NCBI RefSeq assembly: GCF_003610535.1
Contig: NZ_RAPN01000001.1
Location: forward strand, 1,041,320-1,105,319
Source of the DNA: Mangrovibacterium diazotrophicum
GTDB taxonomy: Bacteria; Bacteroidota; Bacteroidia; Bacteroidales; Prolixibacteraceae
DNA length: 64,000 nucleotides
Direction of reading: 5' to 3'
Every line of letters starts with the position of its first letter. Within the stretch, counting starts at the first letter, position 1. The notes under the pieces are model-generated. The model ran no database searches, was not told the origin of the DNA, and worked only from the letters and a program-made list of their open reading frames with translations. Made by a program: the position numbers and the translations under genes. Shown here one piece after another: positions 60,827 to 64,000 of the stretch.

Positions 60827-61708
60827 TTAATTTCGGCGGTCGGTTCCCCACATCAGTTTGTTGCGCAAAGTGCTGAAAAAACCATGCCCCGGGAGCTTCA
60901 CAGTCTTCACGGAGAAATTGGCCTTACTCACAACGACTTTGCCCGGAAAGTTGACAGCTTCGGAACGCGAATCGAGAGAACAAAGGAACTGCTGTCCCCG
61001 TCCTTCTACCATCAAAGTAATTTTATTGTCGTCCGGAACGACGATGGGGCGCATGGTCAAATTATGCGGTGCAATAGGAGTAATAATAAAACTTTTCGAA
61101 TCGGGTGTCAGAATCGGCCCGCCCACGCTCAGCGAATAGGCAGTCGATCCGGTTGGTGTGCTGATGATAACTCCGTCGGCCCAATACGTGGTGAGGTATT
61201 CATCATTCAGGTAAGTATGGATATTAATCATCGATGAACTATCCATCTTTGTCACCGTGATTTCGTTCAACGCGTAATTGAAATCACCGAACAACTCTAC
61301 GCCGTCGTCAAACTGCAGAACCGAACGTTCTTCGATATCATACTGCTCGGTGAGAAGATAGCGAATGGCCTCATCGATATGATTGCGCGAAACTGCTGAC
61401 AAAAATCCCAAACGACCGGTGTTAATACCAATGACAGGCAGCGACTTATTCTTCAAAGTCAGCATCGACTTCAACAGTGTTCCGTCTCCACCAATACTAA
61501 TCAGAAACCGTGTCGATTCAGGCAACTCGTAACCAAAAGTGAAGAAACCTTCAATCTCGGGCATCTTATCACAACGATCCTTGATCGAGTTGAAAAACGG
61601 CTGGTAGAGGTAAATTTTTTCTCCCTGCGAATGGAGAAGTGAGAACAGCCTGCTCATGTCAGGCATAAAAGAAGAATCGACACTGAGTCCAAAAATGGCA
61701 ACGCTCAT
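60827..61708 (-). CDS. nadK: NAD kinase
   Basis: A 293-residue enzyme that phosphorylates NAD to NADP with ATP. It has the signature FLISIGGDGTLLKSM (GGDGT), NEITVTKMDSSSM and WADGVIISTPTGSTAYSLSVGGPI, and the C-terminal TMRPIVVPDDNKITL. Length is normal. It starts 15 bp after the CBS-domain gene, so the two are co-transcribed; the gap to the DUF6089 gene (185 bp) suggests a promoter between them. Confidence 0.96.
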   Translation of the reverse strand: MSVAIFGLSVDSSFMPDMSRLFSLLHSQGEKIYLYQPFFNSIKDRCDKMPEIEGFFTFGYELPESTRFLISIGGDGTLLKSMLTLKNKSLPVIGINTGRLGFLSAVSRNHIDEAIRYLLTEQYDIEERSVLQFDDGVELFGDFNYALNEITVTKMDSSSMINIHTYLNDEYLTTYWADGVIISTPTGSTAYSLSVGGPILTPDSKSFIITPIAPHNLTMRPIVVPDDNKITLMVEGRGQQFLCSLDSRSEAVNFPGKVVVSKANFSVKTVKLPGHGFFSTLRNKLMWGTDRRN

Positions 61709-61723
61709 AACAAATTAGCTAAG

Positions 61724-62416
61724 CTAAATATTCAGGTATTTCATTAACATCTCGAACCGGTCGTCATACATGTGCTTCAAAACGCTCTCATCCATAAAAA
61801 CCGATCGGATTGAATAATTGTAGCGTACAAAGGTTTGAATAATTCCCGACAAATCCATTTGGTTCACTTTCAGGGTAACCGTTATTTGTTGCGAGTTGTG
61901 AGCTTTCGACACATAAAAGCTTAAAATTTTGGCATCGTTGCCCTCCACAATCCGGGCGATCTCAGAAAGCGAATAATCGTACGGATTCAAATCCAGCACC
62001 AATACCCCACCCGGCTCTTTCACTGCGACCAGGTCGGCAAATTTCTGTGCCAGATCATTCACGGTAATCACGCCCATGTACTGATGATCGCTATCCAAAA
62101 CCGGCACAACCGACAATTTCAACTCCGACACGAGAGAAACCACCTCATAAATATGTTGGTTGGCGTGAACATGAGGAGTCAACATATGATCCCGACAGTT
62201 CTCCATTAACTCTTCATTCAAATTCAGGTCATAAATGGTCTTATCGGCAATCAATCCGGTATAAATATGATTATCCACCACCGGCAAATGCGATATGCGG
62301 AAAATCTCCATCCAGTTCAGTGCTTTCTGACCATTATCAGTCAGTCGCAATGATGGGATTACATCTGATATGAGTTCGCTTGCTAACAATTCTTTATTCT
62401 TAATTTTCCGGTTCAA
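61724..62416 (-). CDS. CBS-domain protein
   Basis: A 230-residue soluble protein with two CBS motifs in tandem (about 10-65 and 75-130): LASELISDVIPSLRLTDNGQKALNWMEIFRISHLPVVDN and DHMLTPHVHANQHIYEVVSLVSELKLSVVPVLDSDHQYMGVITVNDL. An ACT-like region follows (about 145-225, VLVLDLNPYDYSLSEIARIVEGNDAKILSFYVSKA). CBS pairs bind adenosine nucleotides. It probably senses a nucleotide to control something; the partner is unknown. The frame has no ATG at the start, so TTG 62416 is used; an internal start would remove part of the first CBS domain. It sits 15 bp upstream of nadK. Confidence 0.85.
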   Translation of the reverse strand: MNRKIKNKELLASELISDVIPSLRLTDNGQKALNWMEIFRISHLPVVDNHIYTGLIADKTIYDLNLNEELMENCRDHMLTPHVHANQHIYEVVSLVSELKLSVVPVLDSDHQYMGVITVNDLAQKFADLVAVKEPGGVLVLDLNPYDYSLSEIARIVEGNDAKILSFYVSKAHNSQQITVTLKVNQMDLSGIIQTFVRYNYSIRSVFMDESVLKHMYDDRFEMLMKYLNI

Positions 62417-62454
62417 ACAATTAAATCGTAACTTTGCTGCCCTATTAAATTATT

Positions 62455-63171
62455 ATGACCAGACTTAGTGTAAATATAAACAAAATAGCGACACTGAGAA
62501 ACTCCAGAGGAGGATCGGTGCCTAGTGTTGTAGAGGCAGCTATTAACTGTCAAAAATTTGGTGCAGAAGGAATTACAGTTCATCCAAGACCGGATGAAAG
62601 GCATATTCGCCGGCAGGATGTTTACGACATTAAGCCTCACATTTACACCGAATTAAATATCGAAGGTTATCCAAGTGAAGATTTTCTGAAATTAGTGATC
62701 GACGTAAAGGCCGACCAGGCCACGCTTGTACCGGATAAACCGGGGCAGCTCACTTCGGATCACGGCTGGAATACCATTGAAAATGAAGCTTTTTTGGTCG
62801 ATGTTATCAAAGAGTTAAAAAAGAATGGCATCCGGACTTCGATCTTCGTTGATCCTGATTTAAAAATGGTTGAAGGCGCCAAACGTGTCGGCACAGATCG
62901 TATTGAATTGTACACCGAGCCATACGCCAGTCTTTACATGAAAGACGCCGAAAAAGCAGTCGCTCCCTTTGTGGAAGCCGCCAAACTGGCCCACAACCTG
63001 GGCCTCGGCATTAACGCGGGTCACGACTTGAATTTGAAAAATCTGAAATATCTGGTCGACATGATTCCTTACATCGATGAAGTCTCAATTGGTCACGCGC
63101 TGGTTGCCGATGCGTTGTACCTCGGGCTTCACAATACCATTAAGGAATACCTCGAATGTCTTAAACCATAA
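62455..63171 (+). CDS. pdxJ: Pyridoxine 5'-phosphate synthase
   Basis: A 238-residue TIM-barrel enzyme that joins 1-deoxyxylulose 5-phosphate and 3-amino-2-oxopropyl phosphate to make pyridoxine 5'-phosphate. [27 protein letters not shown] opens the protein; [17 protein letters not shown] holds the phosphate and His site. [16 protein letters not shown] and the late [16 protein letters not shown] and [17 protein letters not shown] complete the family pattern. It is divergent from the CBS-domain gene, whose TTG start lies only 38 bp away. A TAACTTTG -7 box (62429-62436) is upstream. Confidence 0.96.
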   Translation: MTRLSVNINKIATLRNSRGGSVPSVVEAAINCQKFGAEGITVHPRPDERHIRRQDVYDIKPHIYTELNIEGYPSEDFLKLVIDVKADQATLVPDKPGQLTSDHGWNTIENEAFLVDVIKELKKNGIRTSIFVDPDLKMVEGAKRVGTDRIELYTEPYASLYMKDAEKAVAPFVEAAKLAHNLGLGINAGHDLNLKNLKYLVDMIPYIDEVSIGHALVADALYLGLHNTIKEYLECLKP

Positions 63172-63173
63172 TA

Positions 63174-63208
63174 CGGGTTGCGCGTTACGTGTTAAGAGTT
63201 GCGGGTTG
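63174..63208. repeat. Degenerate heptamer repeat
   Basis: Five consecutive 7-bp units: CGGGTTG, CGCGTTA, CGTGTTA, AGAGTTG and CGGGTTG. GTT recurs every 7 bases, and the block has no coding sense. It lies directly after the pdxJ stop. It resembles short G/T-rich heptameric repeats that I recall between genes in some Bacteroidota; copy number elsewhere in the genome is not visible here. Confidence 0.6.
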
Positions 63209-63302
63209 GGGCATTGCTTGTGAATGTCCCCATACAAAACCCACTGAATGAGCCGGGAATTGTTCCGGCTTCCTATTTTACCCTATTAACCACCCAAATC
63301 AT

Positions 63303-64000
63303 ATGGATTTATTTTTCAGAGAAGAAGGATCGCAGGGAAAGAATATCGTCATTGTGCACGGACTCTACGGATCGTCAGATAACTGGCTTACTGTTGGCAA
63401 AAAGTTGGGCAAAAATCACCATGTTTATTTGATAGATCAGCGCAATCACGGCCGTTCGCCAAATGCAGAAGAGCACACGTACGAGCTGATGAAAGAGGAT
63501 TTGGCTGAGTTTTTTGAAAAACACAACATTGACAAAGCTATTCTCATCGGCCACAGCATGGGTGGAAAAACGGCTATGTTTTTCGCCGCAGAGTATCCCG
63601 AAAAAGTCGAAAAACTCATTGTTGCCGACATCGCTCCGAAAGATTATCTCGAATTGGGTGAAAACAGCCAATACTACCAGCACCAGCTTATCCTGCAAAC
63701 ACTGATCGAATTGCAGAATAACTGCGAAGCATACCATTCGCGCGAAGAAATTTCCAATTTTCTGATGCTCAAACTGGGTAGCCAGGATTTGGTAATGTTC
63801 CTTCTGAAAAGCATCTATCTCGACAAAGAAACCCAGCAATTCCACTGCCGTGTGAATGTTGAAGTACTGAATGATTCGCTGGATGAAATTATTTCAGGGA
63901 TGAATTACCGCTGGATTGACGACCGAATCCCAATCGTGGCCTACCCGGTGCTGTTTATTCGCGGCGCAAAATCCAATTACCTGACCGAGGAAGATGTGAA
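63303..64000 (+). CDS. Alpha/beta hydrolase (truncated by the window end)
   Basis: An ORF from ATG 63303 runs open to the end of the window (232 codons). It starts MDLFFREEGSQGKNIVIVHGLYGSSDNW, has the oxyanion HG segment, LIDQRNHGRSP, and the nucleophile elbow LIGHSMGGKTAMFFA with Ser in GHSMG. This matches YbfF-like esterases of the alpha/beta-hydrolase fold. The catalytic Asp and His probably follow beyond or near the end. It follows pdxJ by 131 bp that include the heptamer repeat. Function beyond esterase-like hydrolysis cannot be assigned. Confidence 0.88.
   Translation, partial: MDLFFREEGSQGKNIVIVHGLYGSSDNWLTVGKKLGKNHHVYLIDQRNHGRSPNAEEHTYELMKEDLAEFFEKHNIDKAILIGHSMGGKTAMFFAAEYPEKVEKLIVADIAPKDYLELGENSQYYQHQLILQTLIELQNNCEAYHSREEISNFLMLKLGSQDLVMFLLKSIYLDKETQQFHCRVNVEVLNDSLDEIISGMNYRWIDDRIPIVAYPVLFIRGAKSNYLTEEDV

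Overview
The window looks like chromosomal DNA from an anaerobic or facultatively anaerobic member of the Bacteroidota, probably the Bacteroidales/Marinilabiliales side (a Prolixibacteraceae-like genome is my guess; no 16S rRNA gene is present to settle it). The signs are a type IX secretion (T9SS) sorting domain, a two-component-type beta-propeller protein, the gene order nadK / DUF6089 / uppS / bamA / two ompH-skp genes / murI, DUF4954 and DUF4197 families, and promoters of the Bacteroidota form TTTG-N18/19-TAnnTTTG. Ferredoxin, pyruvate:ferredoxin oxidoreductase and 2-oxoacid:ferredoxin oxidoreductase point to low-potential anaerobic metabolism. I see no insertion sequence, prophage, CRISPR array, tRNA or rRNA; it is mostly housekeeping DNA.

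Layout. 1-4 kb: ferredoxin, endonuclease III, Uup-type ABC-F ATPase, DUF3298-type lipoprotein. 4-13.4 kb: OmpA-like lipoprotein, PAS histidine kinase, GH43 glycosidase, DcaP-like porin with a diacylglycerol/undecaprenol kinase, GNAT acetyltransferase, TlpA-like thioredoxin, repeat-containing OmpA protein. 13.7-18.5 kb (minus): tilS, pepT, an unknown gene, proS. 18.6-25.7 kb (plus): low-complexity lipoprotein, OmpP1/FadL-type barrel, then a small unknown protein, a methyltransferase, DUF4954 and nagB. 25.8-33.8 kb (minus): a Nif11-like small protein, T9SS-exported propeller protein, PFOR, AAA/DUF4143 ATPase. 33.9-40.5 kb (minus): sulfite reduction and siroheme operon. 40.8-46.5 kb: chorismate-mutase/PchB-like protein with a DRE-TIM aldolase, DUF4197 lipoprotein, lone receiver protein, DUF368 polyprenyl-phosphate transporter with aroE, and a NifX-like protein with a Cys-rich tail. 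46.7-52.7 kb (minus): a 1003-residue receiver/PPDK-N-like protein and korAB. 53-64 kb: gamma carbonic anhydrase, sugar nucleotidyltransferase, then the envelope block murI-ompH-ompH-bamA-uppS-DUF6089-nadK-CBS (minus), divergent pdxJ and a truncated hydrolase.

The most interesting signal is ahead of the sulfite reductase operon. On the minus strand a good promoter is followed by an 18-codon ORF reading MCMCMCMCCGSFLQKERS, then a strong intrinsic terminator, then DUF2061-cysJ-cysI-hemD-SDR-cobA. The last codons of the small ORF contain GCAGAAGG, which can pair with the 5' arm of the terminator as an antiterminator, and an upstream CCTTCT can pair with GCAGAAGG in turn. This is the arrangement of ribosome-mediated attenuation, with cysteine (and perhaps methionine) as the sensed amino acid. 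A second control point lies before cysI: two near-palindromic GTATWAATAC boxes exactly 21 bp apart over a plausible promoter. Together they suggest a two-layer control of sulfur assimilation in this organism.
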